Assembly: GCA_021848025.1 (NCBI GenBank)
Contig: JAJZND010000015.1
Span: 73,310 to 113,808 of the forward strand
Direction of reading: 5' to 3'
Source: Microcaldota archaeon
GTDB taxonomy: Archaea > Micrarchaeota > Micrarchaeia > Micrarchaeales > CABMGC01
Length of the DNA stretch: 40,499 nt
Below, piece after piece: positions 33,248 through 40,499 of the stretch; positions within the stretch are counted from its first letter, which is position 1; each line of letters starts with the position of its first letter. The translations under genes and the position numbers were made by a program. A model generated the notes under the pieces. It was not told where the DNA came from. It ran no database searches and saw only the letters and a program-made list of their open reading frames with translations.

Positions 33248-34489
33248 TCATGTACCATCTTCCCACTGATTCATATATCTCTTCTGCTCAGTGGTCATTG
33301 CTCCTATTCCGATGCCCATTGCCTTGAGCTTAAGCCTTGCAACATATTCGTCAGTTTCATTAGGAACAGGATAAACCCTGTTTTCCAAGTCAATGTGCTT
33401 TTCCTTCAGGTAAACTGCAGAGAGCGCCTGGTTAGCAAAGCTCAAGTCCATCACTTCGCTCGGATGCCCTTCTGCTGCGGCAAGGTTAACAAGCCTGCCT
33501 TCGGCAAGCAGATACAGTTTCTTACCACCGGCAAGAGCATACTCGACAAGGTTGCTTCTTATCTCCCTCTTTGCCCTGGCTATTTTTTCCAGCGATGCGA
33601 CATCTATCTCAACGTTGAAATGCCCTGAATTGGCGAGTATGGCGCCATCCTTAAGTTTAGAAAAGACTTTAGAAGGTAGTACATTCTTGTTGCCCGTTGC
33701 AGTTACAAAAAGATCCCCAAACTTGGCCGCTTCATCTATACCCATCACTTCGTATCCGTCCATAACCGCCTCAAGTGCCCTGAATGGATCCACTTCTACA
33801 ACTATGACCCTTGCTCCGAAGCCATCCAGTCTCATGGCTATGCCGCGGCCTACCCATCCATAGCCTACAACTACTGCGCATTTTCCAGCTACCAGTATAT
33901 TGGTGGCTCTTATTATTCCATCTATAGTGCTCTGTCCGGTGCCATACCTGTTGTCGAATAGGTATTTGGTCTTGGCGTCATTAACGGCAATCACCGGATA
34001 TTTCAGTGAACCCTCCGCTTCAAGGGCTTTGAGCCTTGTAACACCAGTAGTGGTCTCTTCGGTGCCGCCAAAAGGAATCAGCCCCATCTTATGCGCTGCT
34101 GCGTGCAGGTCTGCCCCATCATCCATTATTATCTGCGGCTTCTTCTGCAGCACGATCCTCATGTTCTCATAATAATCTGCATCGCTTTGCCCCCTCCATG
34201 CAAATACATGAATTCCGTCCGATGCCAATGCGGCAGCTATGTCATCTTGGGTCGAGAGTGGATTGGAAGCAGTGAGGTATACCTCTGCCCCTGCGGCTTT
34301 GATCGTCCTCATCAGCACACCTGTCTCCTTTGTGACATGCAGCATAGCCGATATGGTAAGCCCATTGAGCGGTTTCCTTCCGCTAAGCTCGCCCTTTATG
34401 TAAAGGAGTGCAGGCATATGTGCCTCAGCCCAGGCGAGCTGCTTCCTTCCTTTATCTGAGAGCTTTATGTCCTTTATTTTATATTCCAT
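33248..34489 (-). CDS. ahcY: Adenosylhomocysteinase (SAH hydrolase)
   Basis: Splits S-adenosylhomocysteine into adenosine and homocysteine, keeping methylation going. The substrate domain has [18 protein letters not shown], the segment [18 protein letters not shown] and MDDGADL; the NAD domain has [20 protein letters not shown] with GxGxxG, then [10 protein letters not shown], and the end [27 protein letters not shown]. About 413 aa is normal. The open frame runs to 34531, but ATG 34489 gives the standard start [10 protein letters not shown]. It is preceded on the same strand by the eL41 gene (47 nt gap) and may share its promoter. Confidence 0.96.
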   Translation of the reverse strand: MEYKIKDIKLSDKGRKQLAWAEAHMPALLYIKGELSGRKPLNGLTISAMLHVTKETGVLMRTIKAAGAEVYLTASNPLSTQDDIAAALASDGIHVFAWRGQSDADYYENMRIVLQKKPQIIMDDGADLHAAAHKMGLIPFGGTEETTTGVTRLKALEAEGSLKYPVIAVNDAKTKYLFDNRYGTGQSTIDGIIRATNILVAGKCAVVVGYGWVGRGIAMRLDGFGARVIVVEVDPFRALEAVMDGYEVMGIDEAAKFGDLFVTATGNKNVLPSKVFSKLKDGAILANSGHFNVEIDVASLEKIARAKREIRSNLVEYALAGGKKLYLLAEGRLVNLAAAEGHPSEVMDLSFANQALSAVYLKEKHIDLENRVYPVPNETDEYVARLKLKAMGIGIGAMTTEQKRYMNQWEDGT

Positions 34490-34536
34490 AAGATCAGGAA
34501 CTTCAAGAAACTGAGGGACTAAACAGCACATGCTGT

Positions 34537-34650
34537 TTAGAGCTCTCCTACTCTTCTCTTCTGGGCTCTTTTAATCCTCTTCCTCCTCTTCTTGACCCAC
34601 TTCCATCTCATGCGTCCTTTCTTCTTCCACTTTCTAGGTATACTTCCCAG
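34537..34650 (-). CDS. rpl41e: Ribosomal protein eL41, 37 codons, apparent CTG start
   Basis: The translated minus strand is very basic and reads [20 protein letters not shown] and so on to the end KRRVGEL, which is the archaeal eL41 pattern. In this frame no ATG, GTG or TTG lies near the expected start. A CTG at 34648-34650 gives 37 residues and has GGTG exactly 5 nt upstream (34656-34659), the same spacing as in secY and the DRG GTPase gene. An internal ATG at 34611 would give the 24-residue eukaryote-like form. A TATA box at 34691-34700 fits. ahcY follows. Confidence 0.85.
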   Translation of the reverse strand: MGSIPRKWKKKGRMRWKWVKKRRKRIKRAQKRRVGEL

Positions 34651-34690
34651 TAAAACACCGATTAGGATACGCTAATAATAAGCACATACA

Positions 34691-34700
34691 TATTTAAAGG
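34691..34700. promoter_or_regulatory. Divergent TATA region between eL41 and the 252-aa gene
   Basis: TATTTAAAGG on plus, CCTTTAAATA on minus. On minus it is 41-50 nt before the eL41 CTG start; on plus about 44-53 nt before ATG 34744. It may serve both directions. Confidence 0.45.
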
Positions 34701-34743
34701 ATTTATCATAAATTAGCTTAAGGCAATATCCGGCTGGTTAACC

Positions 34744-35502
34744 ATGGATACTAACATCATAGGTTTTGCAATAGTACTTATCATAATGATAGTAGTGCTT
34801 TACTTCGTATTAAAACAAAACCTGTTGTCAAAGCCAAGCGCTACTACAACCACCATTAAGAGCACTACAACTTCGAGCACTACAATACCGCCAACTACAA
34901 ATACGATAAACTATACGAATCAAACAACCACTATAGGGATAAGCACAGGCTGCCTATCTCCACAATCATCAATGCCCATATCTAACGGAAATTTCAGCAC
35001 AGGAACGTACGCCTTCTGGAATGTAACGGGTCTGGGTTTTGGAAATGCCCCAATGAATCTGACCCTCGCAAATCAGCAGCAGAACTACTTCGGCAGCCCA
35101 TGGGCAGACTATAACGGCACATTTGCAGCCTCAACTTATCAGGGAGGCCTTCACGTGCTCCCGGGAAACCTGACATCAGCTCCATTTATGGTTACAGAGC
35201 CGTATCTAAATTTCAAGATAATAGCGCCGCCATATGCATCTTCATATGTTGAGATATTAAGAAGGGGCAAACCGGTAATAACCGTACAGTATGACACAAT
35301 GGCGATGACAGGCAACGTAAATGCACTAACTTACTTCGCCAATGCGAGCATACCCCTTGTGAGCTTAATCTGCGATAACGTAAGCATAAAGGTAGTGTCC
35401 GGTTATCTTGGGGATAATTATGGATATGTGTCGGTAGGCGACTTCGAGCTAAGCAGGTCTTATTCGCAGACTCCTGGTATAATCACGAGCCAGTCCGGCT
35501 AG
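34744..35502 (+). CDS. Anchored surface protein with Thr-rich stalk, 252 aa
   Basis: Residues 4-22 are a single membrane helix near the N-terminus, with no cleavage site; then comes a Thr/Ser-rich stalk (about 30-70), probably O-glycosylated, and an outside domain (75-252) with sequons, a single Cys pair (GCLSPQSS and SLICDNVS) and strands such as YLNFKIIAPPYASSYVEIL. The domain is beta-sandwich-like, reminiscent of carbohydrate-binding or jelly-roll folds, but I cannot assign a family. It lies between eL41 (divergent) and cysS. Confidence 0.78.
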   Translation: MDTNIIGFAIVLIIMIVVLYFVLKQNLLSKPSATTTTIKSTTTSSTTIPPTTNTINYTNQTTTIGISTGCLSPQSSMPISNGNFSTGTYAFWNVTGLGFGNAPMNLTLANQQQNYFGSPWADYNGTFAASTYQGGLHVLPGNLTSAPFMVTEPYLNFKIIAPPYASSYVEILRRGKPVITVQYDTMAMTGNVNALTYFANASIPLVSLICDNVSIKVVSGYLGDNYGYVSVGDFELSRSYSQTPGIITSQSG

Positions 35503-35528
35503 CGTAACTGGCATATAGATGAGGCATA

Positions 35529-36968
35529 ATGGAAAGAAAGCATCCTCTTATCGTTTATAATACTCTCTCAAGATCAATGGAGGAGTTCAGGCCGATAGAG
35601 AAAGGGAGGGTAGGCATGTTTGTCTGCGGTCAGACAGTATATGATGATGCGCATCTCGGACATGCAAAAAATTACATAAATTTTGACATAATTGCGCGAT
35701 GGATACGCCATCTTGGGTATGATCTGACATATGCGCAGAGCATAACTGATGTTGATGACAAGATAATAGCGCGCGCCGCAGAAAAAGGAATGGAGCCAAT
35801 AGAGCTGGCGCGGGAATATGAAAAACGCTTCTTTGATGATATGCAAAAGCTTGGCGTTAAGGAAAACGTCAGCCGATATCTGCGCTCCCATGACTATATA
35901 GAGAACATTAAAAAGCAGATACAATTGCTTCTCGATAAAGGATATGCGTATCCCATCGAACAAGACATATACTACGACGTTTCGAAATTCAGAGACTACA
36001 CGAAGCTGTCCGGAATGAAGCTTGACGAGCTTGAAAAACACAGAATAGAGCCAAAGGAAGGCAAAAGAAACCCTTACGATTTCGCACTCTGGAAAGGCGC
36101 AAAGAAAGGAGAGCCAAGCTGGGAGATAGAACTGGAAATAGAAGGCAAAAAATCAAACTTTGCAGGAAGGCCCGGATGGCACATAGAAGATACGGCAATG
36201 ACCTGGGCAGTATTCGGGGAGCAGTATGACGTACACGGCGGGGCAAAGGAGCTAATCTTTCCACACCATACAAACGAGATTGCCCAGGCGGAGGCAGCTT
36301 TCGGCAAGAAGCCATTCGTAAGGTATTGGATTCATTCCGGTGTACTCACAATAAAAGGGCAGAAAATGAGTAAGAGCTTGAAGAATTTCATTACCATACG
36401 TGATGTGCTCAGCAAGTTTGATCCAGAGGCTCTCAGAGTCTTTGTAGCCTCTACGCAGTACAGCAACGAAATTTCGTACGATGAAAATCTAATGAAAGAA
36501 GCAGAAAAGAAGATGCACTATCTATATTCTTCCATAAGCGCATTTTATAACCTGAAAACTACCGCGGGGAAGTCCAAGAGCGGCATGGATGCGATAATTG
36601 CGAAGTTCGGGAAAGATTTTGAAAATGCCATGAACGACAATTTCAATACGCCTCTTGCCCTCTCAAAGCTCATCGAAGTGGCAGGTTACCTGCGCGCAGC
36701 AGCTGAAATGTCAGCGAGCATTACAAAGGAAGAGAAAGACAACGCGATGGAAGTGGTAAAAGAATGTTCTGGCATACTTGGGGTGCTTGGCAAAGAAACA
36801 TACAAATCCGCACTTCCTGAAGAGGCTGAAAAGTTAATCAAAGAGAGGGACAGGCTTAGAAAAGAAAAGAAGTTCAAGGAAGCCGACGCTATAAGGGAGA
36901 GGCTAAAAAATGAGTTCCGCATAGGAATAGATGACAGCGACTTCGGAACTATCTGGCATTATATATAA
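35529..36968 (+). CDS. cysS: Cysteinyl-tRNA synthetase
   Basis: Charges tRNA-Cys. The HIGH-type motif is in FVCGQTVYDDAHLGHAKNY, and KMSKSLKNFITI is the second signature. The zinc-binding residues include the Cys at about 33, one further site in the RPGWHIEDTAM region (where Cys is usual but Thr-Ala is seen) and His/Glu in FPHHTNEIAQAEA. The C-terminal helical part with DSDFGTIW ends it. Length 479 aa is typical. GAGG lies 6 nt before the ATG at 35529. It stands 26 nt after the anchored protein. Confidence 0.95.
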   Translation: MERKHPLIVYNTLSRSMEEFRPIEKGRVGMFVCGQTVYDDAHLGHAKNYINFDIIARWIRHLGYDLTYAQSITDVDDKIIARAAEKGMEPIELAREYEKRFFDDMQKLGVKENVSRYLRSHDYIENIKKQIQLLLDKGYAYPIEQDIYYDVSKFRDYTKLSGMKLDELEKHRIEPKEGKRNPYDFALWKGAKKGEPSWEIELEIEGKKSNFAGRPGWHIEDTAMTWAVFGEQYDVHGGAKELIFPHHTNEIAQAEAAFGKKPFVRYWIHSGVLTIKGQKMSKSLKNFITIRDVLSKFDPEALRVFVASTQYSNEISYDENLMKEAEKKMHYLYSSISAFYNLKTTAGKSKSGMDAIIAKFGKDFENAMNDNFNTPLALSKLIEVAGYLRAAAEMSASITKEEKDNAMEVVKECSGILGVLGKETYKSALPEEAEKLIKERDRLRKEKKFKEADAIRERLKNEFRIGIDDSDFGTIWHYI

Positions 36969-37028
36969 ATAAAATATAAAAAGGAAAGGTAAAGAAAAGC
37001 GGAGGCAGGAAGAGTCTGCCTCTCCTGC

Positions 37029-37268
37029 TCAATTTACCTCAAAGGTTACTATCCTCTTGAAAATAAGATTGTAGAGAAGCGCAAAGATTAGCCCTCCAAT
37101 AAATCCGAATAATAAGCCACCAATAATTCCCATTACTAGGATTATGGCTCCTGCAATCGGACTTAAGATAAGAACTATTATACCGTATACCAAACCCATA
37201 AGTGCGGATACTATCGCATAGAACTTCGCAAAAGATATGTAATCTAATTTTTCTACCTTTATTCCCAA
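37029..37268 (-). CDS. Small membrane protein, 79 aa
   Basis: Two long hydrophobic helices (about 18-40 and 42-68), rich in Gly and Ile, follow a polar start (MGIKVEKLDYISFAKFYAI). The helix-helix turn is short (SPIAGA). I do not recognise a family beyond a generic two-TM archaeal protein. A strong TATA box lies 27-38 nt upstream (37295-37306), giving a leaderless or nearly leaderless transcript. It converges on cysS. Confidence 0.72.
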   Translation of the reverse strand: MGIKVEKLDYISFAKFYAIVSALMGLVYGIIVLILSPIAGAIILVMGIIGGLLFGFIGGLIFALLYNLIFKRIVTFEVN

Positions 37269-37294
37269 CTTAACACCTGGTTTGTGTGTGATCT

Positions 37295-37306
37295 TTATAA
37301 ATATAA
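37295..37306 (-). promoter_or_regulatory. TATA box for the small membrane protein
   Basis: On minus TTTATATTTATA, with a purine-rich upstream side. It is 27-38 nt before the ATG at 37268. Confidence 0.6.
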
Positions 37307-37373
37307 AGCTTTCTACCTACTTGCTTTGCTGATTTAGTCTGACTTCATTAAACCCTTGCAATAAGCACGTTGC

Positions 37374-37829
37374 TTACGCCTGCGTCAATTCGCCATCCTG
37401 GCTGCCATTACTTTCTGCCACGTTCCTTGCCCTGCCCCCGCGTTTCTCCTGCCTCCCCTTTGCGCTTGGGAAGAGAAGCGCGAGATCCTCTTCTTTTGCC
37501 GAGTCTTCAATCCAGGCTTTTATATAGACAGGTATATTCCTCAACGGCTTTGAATACCTGTCAGTGAAGCTGTACTTCTCTTCCTCATGCTTAAGCAGCC
37601 CCACAGTGACCCCGAAATCTAGGTATCTCTTCCATGTCGCTATCGGCAGCTCATTGCCGCAGTCTTTCAGCCTTATCGCGCCTGCCTTCTTTACCTTGTA
37701 TAAGGCCATTGCGAACCTATACGCCTTTGTCTCATTGTCAAAATAAATCCTGGCAAGATCCTTTACATTCGGGTTCTTAAGCTTCTCCTTAAGCGGTGCG
37801 TCCTCATATTCCCAGTACTTTATTGACAT
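37374..37829 (-). CDS. Hypothetical protein, possible winged helix, 151 aa
   Basis: I do not know this family. The middle part has a helix-strand pattern of the winged-helix kind (FAMALYKVKKAGAIRLKDCG; TVGLLKHEEEKYSFTDRYS). The C-terminus (about 118-151) is a basic, low-complexity tail with KGRQEKRGGRARN, as in nucleic-acid-binding proteins. Soluble, with no signal peptide. The ATG lies 49 nt downstream of the DRG GTPase stop on the same strand, so the two may be one unit. Confidence 0.72.
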   Translation of the reverse strand: MSIKYWEYEDAPLKEKLKNPNVKDLARIYFDNETKAYRFAMALYKVKKAGAIRLKDCGNELPIATWKRYLDFGVTVGLLKHEEEKYSFTDRYSKPLRNIPVYIKAWIEDSAKEEDLALLFPSAKGRQEKRGGRARNVAESNGSQDGELTQA

Positions 37830-37878
37830 AAAAACAATGATTATGCATCATTAAACGCTATAATCTTTTCGCACGCTC

Positions 37879-38988
37879 TCATGCGCTTTTCTCATAAACT
37901 ATCGTAAGTACATCTCCATCCTCAAGCATATGGTCTATGCCGACACGCTGGTTGCTGAATTTTACGCTAATCCCGCTCACAAGCGCATGCCTCACGTCCT
38001 TTGCCGTCTTGGAATGCAGTTTCTTTGCCACGTCCAGTACTGTGCTTCCGTGCCTGACTATCAGAGGTGACTGCAGGTCAGGCATGCCATCCTTGGGCTT
38101 CAGATATATCCTTATGAGCTTGAGCTCCCTGAAAACCTCTTCTTTAACAGCCTCTATGTTCTTTGCCTCAGATGCACTCACGCATATAATCTTCATAGGG
38201 GTTATCCTCCCTATTTCTTTCATCACCTTCTCCACGTATTCGCGGGCTACCGTGTCTATCTTATTAAGCACTACAATCCCATTTATGTACGTATATTCGT
38301 TTGCCATCATCTCATACACATCAGTTATGTCTGCATCCTGATAGAAAACCAGCACACCGTTGTATATTTTCAATTCGTTCATTATGCCGATTATGTCCTT
38401 TCTAAGTGGTATCCTGTGCCTATTTGGCTCAATCTCTATGCCTCCGGAATCCTTCTGGTCAAATCTTATTCTTGGCTTCTCCCGCCCTACTATGACTCCA
38501 AGCCCCTCAAGCTCATCAAGTATCTTATAAACCTGTACTGGCTGGTTTATGTCTATCACAAGCATTATAAGGTCGGAGACGCGTATCACGCTGCCTATTT
38601 TTGCACCGCCTCCTCTCCCCTCATGAGCTCCCTCGATCAATCCGGGCACATCCAGAATCTGTACCCTCGCCCCATTATAGTCCAGAATCCCCGGTATCAC
38701 TTCGAGCGTTGTGAACGCGTAATTGGCCACTTTCGATTCCACTTTCGTCATCGCACCAAGCAGAGACGATTTTCCGGCATTTGGAAAGCCTACCAGAACC
38801 ACGGTTGCGTCACCGCTTTTCTTTACTGCAAACCCAACACCTCCCCTGCCCTTCTTTTCCGTCATCTCCTTTTTAACTCTGGCCATCTTTGCCCTGAGCA
38901 TTCCGAGATACTTGTTAGTAGCTTTGTTGTATTTGGTTTTCGAATATGCCTCCTTCAACTCCTCCAGTTTTTGCTCAAGGGTGTCCAT
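37879..38988 (-). CDS. drg: DRG-family GTPase (OBG-HflX-like, TGS domain)
   Basis: Translation-linked GTPase found in archaea and eukaryotes. Order: helical N-terminus (1-60); G1 VGFPNAGKSSLL (about 67-78); G3 DVPGLIEGAHEGRGGG; the insert typical of DRG; G4 VVLNKIDTV; G5 CVSASE; and a C-terminal TGS domain (about 295-369) with SPLIVRHGSTVLDVAKKLHS and EDGDVLTIVYEK. GGTG lies 5 nt before the ATG and a TATA-like box lies at 39012-39021. 369 aa is standard. It acts on stalled ribosomes in other species; the partner DFRP is not seen here. Confidence 0.95.
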   Translation of the reverse strand: MDTLEQKLEELKEAYSKTKYNKATNKYLGMLRAKMARVKKEMTEKKGRGGVGFAVKKSGDATVVLVGFPNAGKSSLLGAMTKVESKVANYAFTTLEVIPGILDYNGARVQILDVPGLIEGAHEGRGGGAKIGSVIRVSDLIMLVIDINQPVQVYKILDELEGLGVIVGREKPRIRFDQKDSGGIEIEPNRHRIPLRKDIIGIMNELKIYNGVLVFYQDADITDVYEMMANEYTYINGIVVLNKIDTVAREYVEKVMKEIGRITPMKIICVSASEAKNIEAVKEEVFRELKLIRIYLKPKDGMPDLQSPLIVRHGSTVLDVAKKLHSKTAKDVRHALVSGISVKFSNQRVGIDHMLEDGDVLTIVYEKSA

Positions 38989-39011
38989 CAGTGCACCGTT
39001 TACTTAAATGC

Positions 39012-39021
39012 TATTTAATAT
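39012..39021 (-). promoter_or_regulatory. TATA box for the DRG GTPase
   Basis: TATTAAATAG read on minus, 24-33 nt before the ATG at 38988; GGTG at 38994-38997 lies between. Confidence 0.5.
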
Positions 39022-39067
39022 ACTGTAATAAGAATATCAGTACATCACTATTGGATTAATTTATCTG

Positions 39068-39078
39068 TTTTTAAATAT
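39068..39078 (+). promoter_or_regulatory. TATA box of the 18-aa basic mini-gene
   Basis: TTTTTAAATAT, 36-46 nt before ATG 39114. It makes independent transcription of the mini-gene plausible. Confidence 0.45.
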
Positions 39079-39113
39079 TAGAATATAGCATCTAAATCTT
39101 ATAAGTGTATATA

Positions 39114-39170
39114 ATGGCAGCAAAATCAAAGGGCAAAGCCAAGAAAAAAGCCAAGGCAAAGAAGCGTTAA
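39114..39170 (+). CDS. Very short Lys/Ala-rich basic protein, 18 aa
   Basis: The frame reads MAAKSKGKAKKKAKAKKR and stops with TAA. Ten of 18 residues are Lys or Arg and the rest are mainly Ala, Gly and Ser, like a histone H1 tail or a small ribosomal or nucleoid peptide. It has its own TATA-like box (39068-39078) and lies alone between the divergent DRG gene and the convergent SRP54 gene; a T-rich stretch just after it (39190-39211) could end transcription. It could also be chance, since short A-rich frames are common. Confidence 0.5.
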   Translation: MAAKSKGKAKKKAKAKKR

Positions 39171-39208
39171 TGCCCGAAATTATGGCGGATTGGTGGGTTA
39201 TTTTTATT

Positions 39209-40499
39209 TTATTTCATAAACTTTGAGAGATTTTTCCTTACGTTTCTATCATTCTTAAATGTGTCGTAAAACTTCTTCATCTTGTTGAAATCGCTGAGCA
39301 ACGTACGCACATCTTTTTCCGATGTGCCGCTTCCTTTCGCGATCCTTGCTATCCTGCCTGGTTCTTTTATCAATTTTCCATTCTGCCTTTCATCTTTTGT
39401 CATCGACCCTATTATGACCTTATATTTCCTTAATTTGTCTTCGCTCTGTTCCACCGCATCTTTAGGCACGTCAACTGCGCCCATCATGCCAAGCACATTC
39501 TTCAATGGCCCCATCTTGCCCATGGCCTTTAGCTGCGTGTAGAATGTATCAAAAGTCAACTCCTGCTTCTCGAGGTCTTCTTCCTTGATGTTTGCCTCTT
39601 TCACGGCCTCATTTACCTTCGTAACAAGCGATTCGAGGTCAGGTATCCCGAGCAGCCTGGATACAAATTTTTTGGAGTCATATAATTCAAGAGCGTTCAG
39701 TTTTTCTCCGGTGCCAATGAAAGTGACGTTCACGTTAGAGGCGCTTACTGCGCTCAGTGCGCCGCCTCCTTTGCCTGAACCGTCAAGCTTTGTGACTATT
39801 ACCCCAGTTATCTTGACCGCATTGTCGAATTCCCTCGCCTGCTTACCTGCCACCTGCCCTGTATCCGCATTTATCACAAGCAGCTTTTCGTCAGGCTTGA
39901 AGGCATCATTAATGACCTTTAGCTCATTGACTAGATCCGAATCCAGCGCACTCCTCCCGCTCGAATCGCAGATTATGACTTTCCTGTCCTTAAGATCCTC
40001 CATTCCCTTCTTAACAACCTTTCCTGCATCCCTCTCTCCCCTGATTCCGAAGAATTTGGCATTCGCCTGTCCTGCAAGGGTTTCAAGCTGCTCATAAGCC
40101 GCAGGCCTTGTTACGTCGCAGCATATGAGGCCAACGCTAAGACCCCTGTCCTGGTAGAATTTCGCCAGCTTGCCTGCAGTGGTAGTCTTTCCAGAACCGT
40201 ACATTCCAAGAAGAAGTATTTTCTTCGGACGTATCTGCGGCTCATATTCCTTTCCCATGAGTTTTACGAGCTCCTCGTAAACGATATTCGTTATATACTC
40301 CCGCGGACTGACGCCATCAGGCATCTTCTCCTTCAGCGCAACTTCCTCTATTTTTTTCGTGAAGGCATAGACTAAGCTTATCTCCACGTCAGCGGAGATC
40401 AGCGCCTTCTGGAGCTCCTTGTTGAACTCCCTGATGGTTTTAGCATCTATTATAGTGGCTCCGGTAAGCCTAGCTATGGCTTTCCTCAAGCCTTCTCCT
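39209..40499 (-). CDS. srp54: Signal recognition particle protein SRP54 (5' end beyond window)
   Basis: GTPase that guides signal-bearing ribosomes to the membrane. The N domain begins outside the window (the frame continues as GEG to the edge). G1 is GMYGSGKTTTAGKLA, followed by DVTRPAAYEQL, DSSGRSALD (usually DTAGR), TKLDGSGKGGGALSA, and the M domain from about residue 300 with FDTFYTQLKAMGKMGPLKNVLGMM and a helical end NVRKNLSKFMK. The 428 residues seen match a nearly complete protein. The Ser in place of the usual Thr/Ala of DTAGR is a conservative family variation in archaea. SecY in the same window is the downstream partner. Confidence 0.95.
   Translation of the reverse strand, partial: GEGLRKAIARLTGATIIDAKTIREFNKELQKALISADVEISLVYAFTKKIEEVALKEKMPDGVSPREYITNIVYEELVKLMGKEYEPQIRPKKILLLGMYGSGKTTTAGKLAKFYQDRGLSVGLICCDVTRPAAYEQLETLAGQANAKFFGIRGERDAGKVVKKGMEDLKDRKVIICDSSGRSALDSDLVNELKVINDAFKPDEKLLVINADTGQVAGKQAREFDNAVKITGVIVTKLDGSGKGGGALSAVSASNVNVTFIGTGEKLNALELYDSKKFVSRLLGIPDLESLVTKVNEAVKEANIKEEDLEKQELTFDTFYTQLKAMGKMGPLKNVLGMMGAVDVPKDAVEQSEDKLRKYKVIIGSMTKDERQNGKLIKEPGRIARIAKGSGTSEKDVRTLLSDFNKMKKFYDTFKNDRNVRKNLSKFMK

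Noticed and set aside
38416-39018. Plus-strand frame (200 aa) opposite the DRG GTPase
   Set aside because: It is a shadow of the minus-strand GTPase gene.
1-40499. CRISPR array or defence genes
   Set aside because: I looked for regular repeats with spacers and for Cas, restriction and toxin-type motifs on both strands and saw none.

Overview
This window looks like a compact archaeal chromosome. The informational genes are archaeal or archaeal/eukaryotic in type: family B DNA polymerase, SRP54, SecY, type 2 methionine aminopeptidase, TrpRS, ribosomal protein eL41, Kae1 and Bud32, a DRG-family GTPase and PurP purine synthesis. TATA boxes lie 25-45 nt upstream of starts, and GGTG/GGAG ribosome-binding sites are common. 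Genes are tightly packed, with 4-nt overlaps and two convergent pairs whose stop codons abut. The density, gene set and many small secreted or anchored proteins would fit a DPANN-type archaeon, perhaps Micrarchaeota. That placement is an inference, since no rRNA gene is present.

Layout. 1-1.7 kb (minus): tRNA-Asn and a two-gene unit of unknown function encoding one secreted and one soluble protein. 1.8-6.6 kb: an IlvE-type aminotransferase on plus, then on minus a small protein, DNA polymerase B and methionine aminopeptidase. 6.7-12.6 kb: a small unknown gene, tRNA-Arg(TCG), and a purine block (two overlapping PurP paralogues and PurA on plus, meeting GuaB on minus), then tRNA-Arg(CCG). 12.6-14.4 kb: a probable inserted segment. 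It starts with a tRNA-Val-like 3' half, holds one very AT-rich membrane glycosyltransferase gene, and ends with a decayed copy of the tRNA-Arg 3' end. 14.6-21.0 kb (plus): a carbohydrate block with a 14-TM MFS transporter, fused trehalose-6-phosphate synthase/phosphatase, 6-phosphogluconate dehydrogenase and a Gfo/Idh/MocA oxidoreductase.

21-28 kb: an anchored surface protein, then on minus a V4R-domain protein, SecY and an inosine/xanthosine triphosphatase. Next come a fused two-domain ABC permease and its ATPase, which meet a stand-alone AAA-associated-domain protein on the other strand. 28-33.2 kb (plus): TrpRS, a gene-poor stretch with possible RNA structure, an aquaporin, a repeat protein, Kae1 and Bud32, and a small unknown. 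33.2-40.5 kb: AdoHcy hydrolase preceded by a 37-codon eL41 that apparently starts with CTG, a Thr-rich anchored protein, CysRS, a small membrane protein, an unknown, a DRG GTPase, an 18-residue basic mini-protein and SRP54, which is cut by the window end.

Working together: PurP, PurA and GuaB surround IMP. The trehalose enzyme and 6-phosphogluconate dehydrogenase both draw on glucose 6-phosphate, and the oxidoreductase next to Gnd is a candidate for the missing first oxidation. SecY and SRP54 serve the export route used by the secreted and anchored proteins. The points most worth a second look are the tRNA-associated island with its tRNA-Val half, the CTG-started eL41, the detached AAA-associated domain beside its transporter, and the V4R protein next to SecY.
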